Below, one piece after another: positions 23,371-34,827 of a stretch of DNA of 64,000 nt (the first letter of the stretch is position 1; each line of letters begins with the position of its first letter). The position numbers and the translations under genes are program-made. The notes under the pieces are model-generated. The model had not been told where the DNA came from, ran no database searches, and saw only the letters and a program-made list of their open reading frames with translations. The DNA is from Rhabditoides inermis. Its lineage: Eukaryota > Nematoda > Chromadorea > Rhabditida > Rhabditidae. The stretch lies in contig CAWZYM010000302.1 in the NCBI GenBank assembly GCA_963966185.1, positions 214,501 through 278,500 of the forward strand. The letters are read 5' to 3'.

Positions 23371-26300
23371 ATGCCACTCTTTCTCGTGGCCTCGCTGCCG
23401 GACGACCCTCCGCTCGCCTCCATTCTCGAAGTGAGCGCAGTTTCTTTCTTTCTTTTTTTTGTTGATTGTTTGTGGCGTTTCGAATATTGTTGATAATAAC
23501 TCAAGTTGTTTGTTCAGTTCTGTGACAAGCAGTGTCTGAAGAATGTGTCGTTCGTGGAGGAGGTGTTGTTTGGCGACAAGCTGGAGCACTTCAAGAAGAG
23601 ACTCGCACAAGATGCAATCACCCTCAATCCTTCCAACGTCAAACAGGAAGTCGAAGAAACGGTACGTTGATCTTTATATTTTCTGATATCATTCGTTCCT
23701 TGCATTCACGTTCGCTTGGGTTACTGTATTTCGCAGGAGCCGATGGTTCTCGGGTACGACAACGACACGAGTTCGGTGAGCTGCGTGACTTCGAGGGAAG
23801 TGGACCTCGCGCGAGCCGTGAGTTTGTTCACCGTCAGTGTTTTGTCGATGCTACAACAGACTGTGTGTAATACTACATTGTGTACTGGTACTGTCATTGT
23901 TCAGCGTCAGCCCACTCCTCCCGCCGACCCGTCCATCGAGTATGCGATCGTCGTCCGCGAGGATGTGAGGCGGGGCAACCACAACTTGCTCAAGAAGGCC
24001 GCCGACCCACTGGCAAAGAACATCACTTGTCAGGTACTGTGCTTTTGTGCTATGATTACTGTAGGTTGTTTGTTGATATTTACTGTATTTGATTACTGTA
24101 CTTAGTACTGTAGGTGTGCTCGTTCGTGACTCGCTGTCGGACGGTGGTCCCGAATCGTCTAGTGCTGCACGCGATGACTCACATGGAGGGAGACAAGAGG
24201 CGATACCACTGCAACACATGCAACATGCAGGCCGATGGTCAGTATCACACTATTTTTTTCTGACGTGGTGTGTGTTTTTGAGGCGTCGAGGAGCGCAACA
24301 GCCATTCGAAAACGTGCGACGGCAAGCTTTTCGACAGGACAATGAGCGACATGGACGTGGGTTGTGCCTCTCTTCTTTCCTCGCTGATCGCGTCTGTTGA
24401 CAGTACCTGCACGAGATTCGCCGTCTTTTCGGCGTCTGCTACCCCGGTCTGCCCATACCATTCCAACAGCGGGCCGAGTGGCTCCTGCAGGTATACGGTA
24501 CATGGTCGATATGTGATAGCATAGACTTTACAGCGCAAGGCGGATGCGGGTGATAAGAACGAAGAGAAGTATGAGGAGAAGCAGTTCGATGACGAGAAGG
24601 AGAAGGGGAGCAGCGAGGGCCCGAATGAAGATGGGAATGGAGAGGAGAAGGACGAGGAGACTGGGGAGCCGGCAGCCAAACGAGCGGCGAGAGAGGTGTG
24701 TCTCCCCCTTCCTTGTCACCCACCCTCCCCCTTCCAGTCCACCCCTCCCGTCACCCCCTCCTCTTCCTACTCCATCGTCCCCGTTCGTCGCATTCGCAAG
24801 TCGATCTACTACCAGAAACGGCCCTGGGTCGGCACCACCTGCCAGGTTTGCATACAGCAATCCTACATACCGTAACGCTGCTAGGTGTGTTTCGACGTGG
24901 TGGCGGGGTACAAGCCGCAGCGGGACAACCTGATGCAGCATGCGGTCGATCATCTGGATGAGAGACTGCCCGGCAGGTTCAAGTGCACACTGTGCGGGTA
25001 TTCGACAGATAGTGAGTGGAGAGGAGAGAGTGAGAGAGAGAGAGAGATGGGAAGACATGTGTCTCCTTTCAGAGAAGTTCCACAAGTACCGTCACGAGCG
25101 GGAATGCGGTCTGTGCGACGACAGGTCGATCACCGACCCGCTGGTGAGTGTTGTGCATGTATCTGAGAAAGAAGGTTGGCTGTCTTGTTGCTATGCCACG
25201 CTTTCAGCTGGTTCGCGAGACGCAGCGCGTGTTTGTCACCTGCTTCCCCGACGTCAGCATCCCACTCAAGAAGAGAGGAGTCATGGACGACGACGATGAG
25301 GTGGGAAAAAGATCTTTTATCCTCTCGTTTCCTCCTTCCCCGTGTCTTTGTCTCACTCCCCCTCTCACTCTCTCCGAGTTCTATACTCTCCCAGGATGAT
25401 GACAAAGAAGAGGTGGACGAAGCGATGCGTAAGGTGAAGGAGCAGCTTCCATCCAAGAACGGCAAGAAGAAGAAGGGCAGGGAGCAGCCCTTCGAGTGCC
25501 AGGTTAGCAACAACCATTCTGTTTACTTTATTGTTGAACTTGGTGATACGTTTTCTTTGATTTATGTGCAGAATACGTGAAACGATTGTTGATTATGTGT
25601 CTGAAAGACTTTGTTTCTATCATAAACGGGGCGTAGCTTACAACTTACGTGTGTTTCAGAAGTGCGGTGTGTATGGGCGGGTGATGCCGGCTCGCCATAT
25701 CATGCTGCACTATGGAGGACTGCAGGGAGACCGATACGAGTGCAACAAGTGCGGGGCAAAGACCAACTGTATGTCGAGTCTCTCTCCCTCTCCCCCTCTC
25801 CCCCTCTCTCTCCCCCCCCCCCCCTCTCTCTCACCCTCCATTCAGCATGGAGCAGTCGCTCGCACCACCAGCAGGTGTGTCCGAAGAAGTCTTCGATGAA
25901 AGACAGGGTCGGCAAGGATGCCAAGGTGAGCATGTTTCGCGTAGTTCTACGTATAACACGCTTAAATAATTGAATTCTATTGTACTTTTCCTGTATAGCT
26001 ATTAGCTGAAACGTATATTTCAAGTTGATTGTCTATTTTTACTGGTTGCAGCTGCGCCGGGCTCTGCGCCGTCTGCACGAGGAGTGTTTCCCGTCGCGGG
26101 ATGTGCCCGAGAGTCTGATGGGAGGAGACGAGGAAGAGGAACTCGAGCAACTGATTGTGAGTTGTTTCCACATATTCTAATTGTGATAATTTACAGTACA
26201 TTACTAAATGTCGTTGTTTTAGGACGATGCTCTGGAGCAGGCGAACAGGGAAGGGGAAGGTCAGGAGTCGCCGGAACAGGAACAGGGAGAGGGAGGGGAG

Positions 26301-26555
26301 GGGGAGAGCAGCCTGTCGTGTGCCGAGTGCGGCACTGCAGTCGACGCGGACAGTGGATCCATCTGGGCACACGTGCAGGAGAGCCACCATCCCGCACTCA
26401 GACAGAACACTCCCATATGGTGAGACGGGGGTACTGTACTGTTATTTGGGACTCTGTACTGTCCTGTTGATTCACTTGGGACTACTTTCAGGTGGAAGCA
26501 GTTGTGGAAGGAGACGGCTCGTTGTTTTCCGACGTTCAAAATGCAGGGAAAGTGA
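23371..26555 (+). CDS. Nematode zinc-finger protein with paired fingers and CFP-helix modules, paralog 2
   Basis: This is a larger paralog of the gene at 15676. It begins MPLFLVASLPDDPPLASILE, then FC after an intron at the same position. About 18 exons end at the TGA at 26553. Three clear modules follow one another. Module one has CQVCSFVTRC...HAMTH and CNTCNM...HSKTC, then LHEIRRLFGVCYP. Module two has CQVCFDV...HAVDH and CTLCGYS...HEREC, then RETQRVFVTCFP. Module three has CQKCGVYG...HIMLH and CNKCGAK...HHQQVC, then RRALRRLHEECFP. A last half-module has CAECGTAV...HVQESHH and WKETARCFPTF. Acidic linkers (GDEEEELEQ, EGQESPEQEQGEGGEG) separate the parts. Spacing within modules is regular, which supports repeated domain duplication. 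Function is unknown; nucleic-acid binding is inferred. Confidence 0.78.
25786..25832. repeat. CT/CCCT microsatellite
   Basis: An intronic CT/CCCT tract of about 45 bp in the larger zinc-finger gene. Confidence 0.85.
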
Positions 26556-27831
26556 GAGCGCTCACTATAATCTAGCACTCACACATGCTATACAGTAATA
26601 TTATTAGTGTTTATGATTGCTATACAATTTGGTGCTGCTGTTTGTTGCTATTAAAACTTGTTGTTGTTAATAAATGTTGATGATGATCGTCAAACACAAT
26701 ACTGTTACTATAGTACAGAGCAAGCAATAGTTTTACCTGCTATTGGTTCAGGGACGCGATAGCATAACAACTTGCCCGGATATAGATTGAATAATTTGAA
26801 GCAGGCGATAAATAATTTGATCTGCTATCGCTCCATCGCATCAGATTAGCAGTCAATATTCATCCAATTATCAGCCAGGCACGAAATACAATCCAGACAG
26901 ACAAAATCAGATACAGTTTCCGAAATAAGGTACAGTTTGCAAAAATAAGGTACAGCAATATGCAAAGATAAGGTTCAGCAATGTTTTTAAATTCTCTTAG
27001 CGGTAATTTCAATAATCAAAGAAACAACGAATATCGCGAGTAATAACGTTATTTCTGACACGGGCAGCTTGCGACTCCATTGTGAGACTCCGATGAAAAC
27101 TAATTTATTTCGGAAATGTTTCACTTGTAGAAGATTTTTTTTCATCTCAAAATGTTAAAAGCGACACAAAATTCACAAAACACATATGTAAGAAGATTCG
27201 TGCTAACAAAAACTCTGTTTTTTTTTGTTTATTCTAATTTTCATTCGAACATACTTTCATTCGGTATATTTTTATTCAGGAATCAGGAAGATAGTTCCGG
27301 AATACGGTTAAAAACTGTTATAAAAACGACAAAAAAACTGCAATCTGATGAGTTTCGCTAACTGAGCCGGCTGTCAATATCACAAACTATTCGCCAGGCA
27401 TATGAATAATAAAAATGTACTATAATAGTAATTTATACGGTTGCATGATAACACGTGAAAAAAGGAAAAAAGAAAAAAGGAAAAACAAAGTTAAATGGGG
27501 AGCAACTGTTTGAAAGCAGCAGGGGAAGCCTTGAAGTAAGACACCTACTATGATACAGCGAAATAAGAGAGAAAGATTTACAAACTCGCACGTTCCAAAT
27601 AGTGAACACTTTGAGACACTGATTATATCATCACATGTTAGTTATTCATCAAAGCTCATCACTATTAGGCGTGTAATGAAATATTGTAGACTCTTGACGT
27701 AGACGAGGATACGAACGTGTTAGATACCGGCTGCGCGCTCAGGGAGGAAACCACCAACGATAGCAATCCTGAAAACACATATTTTGAATTATATATTTTT
27801 CTAATAATTATAATTCATTAAAATAATAATT
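26556..27831. other. Intergenic, no gene seen
   Basis: AT-rich spacer. A short direct repeat with core ATAAGGTACAG occurs three times, with small changes, at about 26923-26980. A minus-strand stretch at 27695-27770 behind an acceptor-like TTTTCAG could be a 3' UTR exon of the chemoreceptor gene, but this is not supported further. Confidence 0.45.
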
Positions 27832-28160
27832 TCAGTGTTTCATTTCGAAAATCCTTAAATCCTTGCCATCGAACACCCGTTTTGCCGCTTCCCGCAGTTC
27901 CCGAATACAGTAGATCACTATGAGTGGATCGATAATCGGATAGACCGATATAGCCATAACGACTACCTACAATACCTTCATTCATATTAATGACCGAAAT
28001 GGAAAAAAAACACCTTGTCCCAATGGCAGTCGATTCGAAAAAGAGGGAGAAAAACGATGATACACAATGGGAGAAAGTTGAAGAATAATGGGATGAATGC
28101 CTGAGAATCAGAATGAAATACGGATGTGATGAATAGAGAGAAAGAAAGAAAGAAAGAAAT

Positions 28161-28200
<40 letters not shown>

Positions 28201-29361
28201 GGAGAGAGAGAGAGAGACCTGTATGATGAGCGCTCGAAAGAGCTGCGCTTGAATTTTCTGAAATCCGAGCGCCAGTTGTCCGCTGTGGAAGGCGCGCGTG
28301 ATTTGAACTGTCGTTCCGAGAATCACGCCCATCAAAACAGCCTCAACTCAATTTCATTGACTTTTCCAACAAAAAAAACTGTCTTACTTACAAATAAGGA
28401 CAATGATCCAACCATTCCAACGATCGCTTTGTCGTAGAAAACATTACCGTTCGTAGAATTCTGACAAGAACTTTTCATTTATCACTACATCAGACCTTTA
28501 AACTCACTATTCTATATTGAAATCCCAACACGCCGTCGATCGAGTTGATTCCGTATTGTTCATACATGTAGGGAGCGATCTGATAATACGTTAGAGACTT
28601 GATTAAAAGCTTGCATGATCTGTTCTTACTTGTCGTAGCACACTCATAGGCGTGGAGCCAACATTTGCCATGTACATGTAGGGAACAATAATACAAACGG
28701 ATAACATGACATATAGACGCACGTAGCGCGATAGTATTGCGATATATTGCGGTCTGGAGACGAGACACATTTCAGACATCAATATGTGCACACTTACTTG
28801 CAAATGACGATGTATCGGTAGACGAACTGGAAAGTAAGAGAAAGGAGGCAGAGGACGAAAGTGGCTGCGTATGCCATCAGGAAAGGCGTTCTGTCCCATC
28901 CAGCGATCACTGGGGAGATGGAGAACACCATGTACGCATCGAACTCCGACACGCACACCTAGGAGAAGGGAATCGGTCACAGTATTATTACATTACATGA
29001 AGAAACGAATATGTGATTTTTTTCTTCTGCGGAAGTGAGACGTCTAATCACTTTTCTAACCGTGATCTTACGAGAGACAGATCAGAGATCCGAGCAAGTA
29101 AAGAAACGAAACTTTAAAAAAAAAAAATAATCATGGTGTAGAAGACTTATAAGTAGTGCATGTGCCCACCGGCGCGGCGAGAATGTTGGTGACTGCGTAG
29201 AATATGTTGACTAGTCCGAACACGCCAAGAAGGTAGCGGTACTGTCGGATGCTCGAGTGGGTGGCGGCTTTGCGGAGGACGAGAAGAAGGAACAGATTGA
29301 ATAGAATCGACAGCGCCGATGTGATGAAAGCGACGAGGAGGTGTACGCGAGGCGACCACAT
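27832..29361 (-). CDS. Seven-transmembrane chemoreceptor, Str-type
   Basis: This encodes a nematode chemosensory G-protein-coupled receptor of the Str superfamily, expected in sensory cilia. Exons are near 29170-29361, 28798-28961, 28630-28754, 28508-28578, 28392-28460, 28220-28337, 28016-28101 and 27832-27971. It starts MWSPRVHLLVAFITSALSIL with helix 1, followed by the loop motif QYRYLLGVFGLVNIFYAVTN. The third-helix region ends FQFVYRYIVIC, then RPQYIAILSRY. The hallmark end of the family, YPIIDPLIVIYCIRELR, lies in the last exon and is followed by a short tail and a stop. All segments are open, so the gene appears intact. The precise subfamily (str, srj or related) was not resolved. Confidence 0.85.
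28136..28218. repeat. GA/GAAA microsatellite
   Basis: A purine tract in a chemoreceptor intron, GAAA units passing into GA. Confidence 0.9.
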
Positions 29362-30790
29362 ATTGCTGTAATGGCTAGTGGCAGCCGCACACAGACTGTA
29401 GATTGTACCCTCGAACCACTAGGGACCTCGTAACATTTATCGACGATCTCGAACCACTAGGGACCACGTCTAACGAAGATCTTCAAGTGCATTCAGCACA
29501 ACATTCAAGCAAGAAAACGCTTATCTAATGATGTACAGTACTATGAACAACGCGTCTGAAAATAGGTTTATTTAAAAAGGAAAAGGGAAAAAGGTAGTGT
29601 ACCCTCGAACTCTAGGTATGCCACCAATCATGACACATTTATCTACGATATTATTCAAAAGTTTTGCCACAATATAGTATTTGTATTCACGAAATGAATA
29701 TTTTAAAAATGAATTTTTGGTTGTGAATGATGAATACCGAACCAAGGCTCAGAGGGGCTCGCCAAAAGTGCACAACTTGCACTTGCACTTGCACCCTGCC
29801 TGCACTATGTACTCACATTCAGCTGTTCTATGAGGAAAATCAAGTTCAATAATGTTTTATAGGGCATCCCCCCGTTCATCGTACGGCAGTCATTTCGCCG
29901 AATGTTTACTAGACAGCATTTGAGGCATCAATTGACCGTTATCGGCCCGTGCGAGACCATTCGGCCGCGCAATTCGCGCGCTTGGCGGTCTCTTTTTAGG
30001 GAAATGAGAGTCATTTGCAAGTCTAATGAAGCAGAGTTCTCCATCTTCTAAAGTTAATTACTCCTTTCAAAATTAGGCAATCTTCACAAAATTTTGATAT
30101 GTGATGGGTATCAGTAGTTCTCATCGAGTGTTCGATTTTTGATTTTCGCGTCCGTTTTCTAATTAAAGTCCAAAAACCTTGATTTTTTTTAACTCGATTT
30201 CCAATGGGAAAGCTCCGAAACTTTATTACTCTTTTCAAACTTATCGCACAGCGCCCAGTTTTCTGGAGAAGATGCCCAGATAGAATGCTCAGAGATCTCT
30301 AGAGCTCGATTTTTCGATTTCCGTCATTTTTACCATGTTTGAGCACAAAAACATACAATCGGGGCAAATTTGCATAAAATTCTCGTCTGTCTGGCGAGCC
30401 AGCGATATTGCCGTACGCTGAAGGGGGGAATGGCCTATATCTCTTTTTTATTTTTCTGACCCCAAATCAAAAAAGAGTCAAAAAAGATTCTTATTCTTCT
30501 TCTTTTTCCCGCGGCGTGCGGTCGGGTCTTCATTTTACCCCGCCGCCGCCGAATGCCCGAATGTTCGGTCATCGACAAGAATCCTTCCCGAGTAGCCAGT
30601 GAAGCGGCGGGAAGTATTAAAGAGAAATTCATTACCGCGTTATTGAAACAAAACATAACATATACATGAGCAATACAAAAATACGTCAGAAGAAGAATGT
30701 GTTTTGATTCGCGCTTGCAATTCCACATAACATATACATGAGCAATACAAAAATACGACAGAAGTATGAGTTTTGATTCGCGCTTGCAAT
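29362..30790. other. Repeat-rich intergenic DNA
   Basis: There is no gene. A direct repeat of CTCGAACCACTAGGGACC occurs at about 29412-29430 and 29448-29466. A related GTACCCTCGAAC recurs near 29600. A tandem pair of about 75 bp (ACATAACATATACATGAGCA onward) lies at 30652-30796. Confidence 0.5.
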
Positions 30791-30796
30791 TCCAGC
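30652..30796. repeat. Tandem duplication, two units of about 72 bp
   Basis: Both units run from ACATAACATATACATGAGCA through GATTCGCGCTTGCAATTCCA, with a few differences between copies. It abuts the LINE remnant. Confidence 0.85.
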
Positions 30797-30799
30797 TGT

Positions 30800-31600
30800 G
30801 ATAGCTTTGCGAAGGCGACGTTGCGATCTGTTTGATGCCATAGTATGTGGTCTGGTTGATGAAAGTTTCAGTGCTTGTCGCTTCAGCTTTTGTGAGTAAC
30901 GGGGTAGTAATCGGGAGCGTTTGTTAGTTTGAGCGACAAGCGGAATGTGAGCATCAATATGTTTGTGGATAATGTCATAAAGATAAAAACAGTCAGCTGC
31001 TTGTGAAACCGATTTACCAATGAATAAACGAGTCCATGGAGTATCTTTAATAGCATTGTTTATGTCCTCCCAGTTTGCATGTTTATAATCGCGGAGGAGA
31101 TGTGAGTTTTGCTGCGCTTGTTCAGAATAATTTCGACAGGGAGATGATCACAAGTACTAAAGCGCTCTAGCACACGAGTACTTGTGACAAGGGATAGGTC
31201 ATCGACTAAAACCAAGTCAAGAATGTTGGCTCTAATCTCTAATGCCGATCCGTTTGACCATAGTTGGCTTCTGGACAGTTTGAAATAAAGAAGAATGTAG
31301 GCAGGCAAAAAAAAGAATGTAGGCAGGCAAAATCCAAAAGCAAATTATCAAACGATTTTAACGCGCAACAACTTTTCTAATCAATAGAGGGCGCGTTGAA
31401 ATCACCAATTAAATATGTGCTTTGTTATCTGGATCAAATAAATTTACAAGCTCTGCAATGAGTTGGAACCCGGTTCTTCTAATATCAGGTGACGCACCTG
31501 ATGTGCGGTAGCAAACAATAACATATTGGCTTGTCGCTACGAAAGTAACTTGATGGAAATGAATCGAACCCTCATCTGGAAGCACTCACAAATGCTGGCG
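30800..31600 (-). pseudogene. Non-LTR retrotransposon endonuclease remnant (CR1/jockey-like)
   Basis: Read on the minus strand, fragments of an APE-type LINE endonuclease are visible. The most telling are EIRANILDLVLVDDLSLV followed by FSTCDHLPVEIIL (the SDH catalytic region, here CDH). A downstream linker then reads ANWEDINNAIKDTPWTRLF and IPLVAQTNKRSRLLPRYSQK, leading toward the reverse transcriptase. The frame shifts more than once and small duplications occur (31300-31340, 31580-31650), so it is a decayed copy. No reverse-transcriptase part follows here. Confidence 0.7.
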
Positions 31601-31884
31601 TATTTTTTTCAAATGTGAGCATCAAAATTTTCACTCACAAATGCTGGCGTATATTTGTCTATTTTATATTCTCATCGTTTGAATAATATGCCTTTGTAAC
31701 CAGGAGCAAAATACGACTGATAGTATAATAACTCACGAAGTACTCTTGAATGGAATTGCTTATCGTATACTCGCCGTCAGCTGACGAGAAGTACTCCACC
31801 TTTGTCGACGTCATCCCCCTAGCGATCGATCGCCTCGTTCCCAGGAAGAGAGCAATGGGATTCGGGTGTTCACCTACAGGCCGA

Positions 31885-32045
31885 GCGACCTACCTACCTA
31901 CACCATCTGTATGTATCTGTACCTACTGTATGCACCTACTGTATCTGTATGTAACTACTGTAATGTACCTACTGTATCTGTACCTACTGTACCTACCATG
32001 CCTACCATCTGTACATACTGTATGCCACCTACCTACACCTTCAGG
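31885..32045. repeat. Degenerate minisatellite of TACTGTA/TACCTAC units
   Basis: Irregular repeats of CTACTGTATCTGTA and CCTACCTAC. The flanks carry the same CACCTACAGGCCGAGCG / CACCTTCAGGCCGAGCG at 31870 and 32035. Confidence 0.75.
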
Positions 32046-32331
32046 CCGAGCGCAACACCACAATATCGTCGCACGATATACATTGCGTAAACATCTCACC
32101 GCAGTGCAGAAAGCACAGTTGAAAGCGTCTCACAGTCTCACAACATAACATTCTCTCGATAACTTTTTTCCACCATACTCTCTCCTCACCTTTGCATTTT
32201 CCTTTTCTCATACGCGATTCGCAACACATTCTGCCCCGCTCGCAACGCCACCTTTCACCGGTTCACAGGGACACAGGGACAGACGACGGGACAGTGAGGA
32301 CAGGATTTTTCGTTGGTAGATCCTTCCGATA

Positions 32332-32418
32332 CCACCCGGACTTCTGCCCCTGCACCAATCATAATGAGTCAGACATTATGACTCATTATGATTGGCGCAG
32401 GGGCAGAAGTCCGGGTGG
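32332..32418. repeat. 40-bp inverted repeat (hairpin)
   Basis: Arms 32332-32371 and 32379-32418 pair with one mismatch around a 7-nt loop. The arms run from CCACCCGGACTTCTGCCCCT to CATAATGAGTCA. It is probably a foldback repeat. Confidence 0.9.
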
Positions 32419-32629
32419 CAACTACGATGCGCTTTTTAATAATCACACACCACAAGCAGACAGACAGAGGCCATACACTGAATTGCATCACTTTCATCTT
32501 CTGATATAACTCCTCATTCCTCATCATCTCGGAGTCAAGCCCTACTCTCTTGTCATAACAGGCCCCAATCGCCTACCGGCGATCTTCCCAACGCACTCTC
32601 CGCACCCCATCAGACCACCTCTTCAACCC

Positions 32630-32637
32630 TATATAAA
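32630..32637 (+). promoter_or_regulatory. Candidate TATA box
   Basis: TATATAAA after a pyrimidine-rich region, about 265 bp upstream of the small membrane ORF at 32900. Confidence 0.35.
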
Positions 32638-32899
32638 CCCCCTTCCTCTCATTTCTCTGCCAGCGCGCGGTCGCGTGCCTTCCCCTGTTATTCCCCCGAC
32701 CCCTGAACAATGCTGTGCGGCGGAGGACACTAATTGGACTGGTATTCGATTTTGCTACTCTCTACATCTACGGCATTGAGACTGGAGAAGAATCCTCGAA
32801 GACGATGAAACTCTCTGAGACGTCTCTTCGCGATCGATCGTTGAAGCTCGGATCTTCCGCCGCCGAGATCGAAACTTCCCCAGAAGCCGCAAGCAGGGG

Positions 32900-33010
32900 A
32901 TGACACGCATTACCAACAACACGTACGCATCCACGGGACCACCGAAATCCGTATTGTTGGGACTCGCAGTAGGCGTTGTATTACTGTACATTACCGTAAC
33001 CTTACTGTAA
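32900..33010 (+). CDS. Candidate 36-residue single-pass membrane peptide
   Basis: A short open frame starts MTRITNNTYASTG, followed by PPKSVLLGLAVGVVLLYITV and a stop. It has a polar N-terminus with an N-N-T glycosylation-like site and one strong membrane helix to the end. An acceptor-like GCAAGCAG lies just before the ATG, so it could be the last exon of a small spliced gene driven from the TATA box at 32630, or a trans-spliced mini-gene. No family was recognised and it may be chance. Confidence 0.35.
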   Translation: MTRITNNTYASTGPPKSVLLGLAVGVVLLYITVTLL

Positions 33011-33749
33011 TTTACATTACCATGTGCTACTTGATTCGAGATAAATATTCTGATTCTTCTTCTGAAACCCCCTTCAAGCTGCCTGATCGTCCATCTCTTT
33101 TTTTGTAACCTTCACTCCCCTTGTAGATAAATGGACTCTATGATCGCATCCGCGATGTGTATTTCGGGATAAGGAGTACAGTGGCGGCCAAAAAAGTATC
33201 ACCGTTTGGTTTTTGCTCTCTAAAACTAATCAAATGAAAGATAGAACTCCCATCTTTTGCACACCGTTTCTGGACTCCATTCGGACCTGGTGTTTGGACC
33301 AAATTACCGGTTTTGTTCTGGTTAACCAGAAATTTGGCGCCCTTTTCGAAACCAGCGCCATTTCAAACCAGAAAAAGTTGGCCAGATCATTGACCGGACA
33401 AGATTTTTTTTGGTTTTCGGTCGGAAAAACCAGAAGTTTCTGGTTCTGGTTGTCATTCGACTAGTACTGGCTCTGGTTTGGCTGTGAGGTTCATTTTACT
33501 ACACCTCTTCATTGTCATTGGTGTGAGAACGGTCTCGAGGCTCGGAAGTTTCTGAAAATGACGAACGGAAATTTTTCGAGAAAACAATCTTCATTTGTTC
33601 TTTCGTTTGTCGTATAATAGGCTCGCACTTGGCTCAGGATTTTTCGTTGAAAACATTTTCGTGGGTTTTGAACATACCGTATACTGAACGAAATGCACAG
33701 CAGACTATTTTTGCCGTTCACATATCTACTCCACTGATCCACCCATATG

Positions 33750-33928
33750 ACCACGTGGCGTAGTGGTAACGCTCTCGCTTTGCAAGCAGCTGGCCGCGGG
33801 TTCAATCTTGCTACACAAGCAAAATTTTGTCAAATGGAAAACATCATCCAAAAAGTTCTGATCGTTGTCTAACCACTCTAATGTCTCTCGTGGAAAGAGT
33901 GGAACTCATTTGCGGGCCCACTATAGTG
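33750..33928 (+). repeat. tRNA-derived SINE, copy 3
   Basis: The tRNA-like head has GTGGCGTAGTGGTAACGCTC and an Ala-like anticodon loop TTTGCAA. The B box GCGGGTTCAATC follows, then the shared body ending GCGGGCCCACTATAG. It lies within the hAT element. Confidence 0.72.
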
Positions 33929-34063
33929 TGTGGTGGTGAGGTGCATCAATGCACCTCACACGTGTTTTCTGGCTATTGATCGCCTTGCTCGTCGTCCGCC
34001 AAATACACGTCTCTGTCAACCAATCAATGATATACCTTTTTTATTTAAAAAAAAATGACTTGC

Positions 34064-34320
34064 GTATAGGGAGACTTGACCGTCAACGTTCTTGGAGATC
34101 TATCCGTGCCGTTTATCAAAGAGAATTTTTTCTTGGTATTGGATCCGACTACGCTGCAATGTGAACTGTGCAACGAATCCAAGAAAGTGTCCAATGGATC
34201 CACAACAAATGCGCAGCGTCATCTTCTCCGTAAGCACTCCGAGTCCGTTCAACGAATAATCGACCAAGTGCGATCCGGGGAGATCAAAGTGATATCAATT
34301 GATATCGGTCGATATCGATA
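34064..34320 (+). pseudogene. BED-type zinc-finger fragment of a hAT-like protein
   Basis: The frame runs on from DLTVNVLGDLSVPFIKE through LQCELCNESKKVSNG to AQRHLLRKHSESV. The CxxC plus HxxxxH arrangement and spacing fit a BED finger, the DNA-binding domain found at the N-terminus of hAT transposases. The frame stops soon after in AT-rich repeat (GATATCAATTGATATC-like), and no catalytic domain follows, so it is probably a remnant. Confidence 0.6.
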
Positions 34321-34584
34321 GATATCAATAGATATCAATTGACTCATCTAGCTCAGGACCCCTCTCCTCATAGTGTCCGGCTAGCAATGAAATTGTCGAA
34401 GAAGTCAGTGGAAGAAGCAACCTTGCGCGATAGCGAAGATAAATCTACCATGGAATACAAATCCTTCCTTTGTTCAAAGTTCCTTCTTCCCATTCCGTTC
34501 GTCAAAAGTTGCGTGGTATTTCCTTCCTTCTTCCCATTCTTCCCAGTTCCTTCTTCCCATTCCGTTCGTCAAAAGTTGCGTGGT

Positions 34585-34630
34585 AATTTAGAGTGGTATG
34601 CTCCTTTAAAGGAGCATACCACTCTAAATT
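34585..34630. repeat. Perfect 46-bp palindrome
   Basis: Two 23-bp arms meet at TTTAAA without a loop. A single arm-like copy (ATTTAGAGTGGTA) recurs at about 35120. It lies within the hAT element. Confidence 0.95.
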
Positions 34631-34740
34631 TCGTGAATAAACTACAACTAGCACGTAAAAATATATGAAAATACAATCTCTTTTCATAAATATAATGTAT
34701 GCTGAAAATGAACAGAATATGTAAAATAGGTGTTCGTAAG

Positions 34741-34827
34741 TTTCGTAGTGTATGGGATTGTCCCCGGTCTGCGCGCACACTCGCGGAGTGTGCGCGCAGA
34801 CCGGGGACAATCCCATACACTACGAAA
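34741..34827. repeat. Perfect hairpin, 42-bp arms
   Basis: Arms 34741-34782 and 34786-34827 match perfectly around the 3-nt loop GCG. The tip of the stem is GC-rich (CCCCGGTCTGCGCGC). It lies within the hAT element. Confidence 0.95.

Noticed and set aside
33755..33825. Possible functional tRNA-Ala
   Set aside because: The head is tRNA-like, but acceptor pairing is poor and it continues into a body shared with other copies, so it is a SINE.
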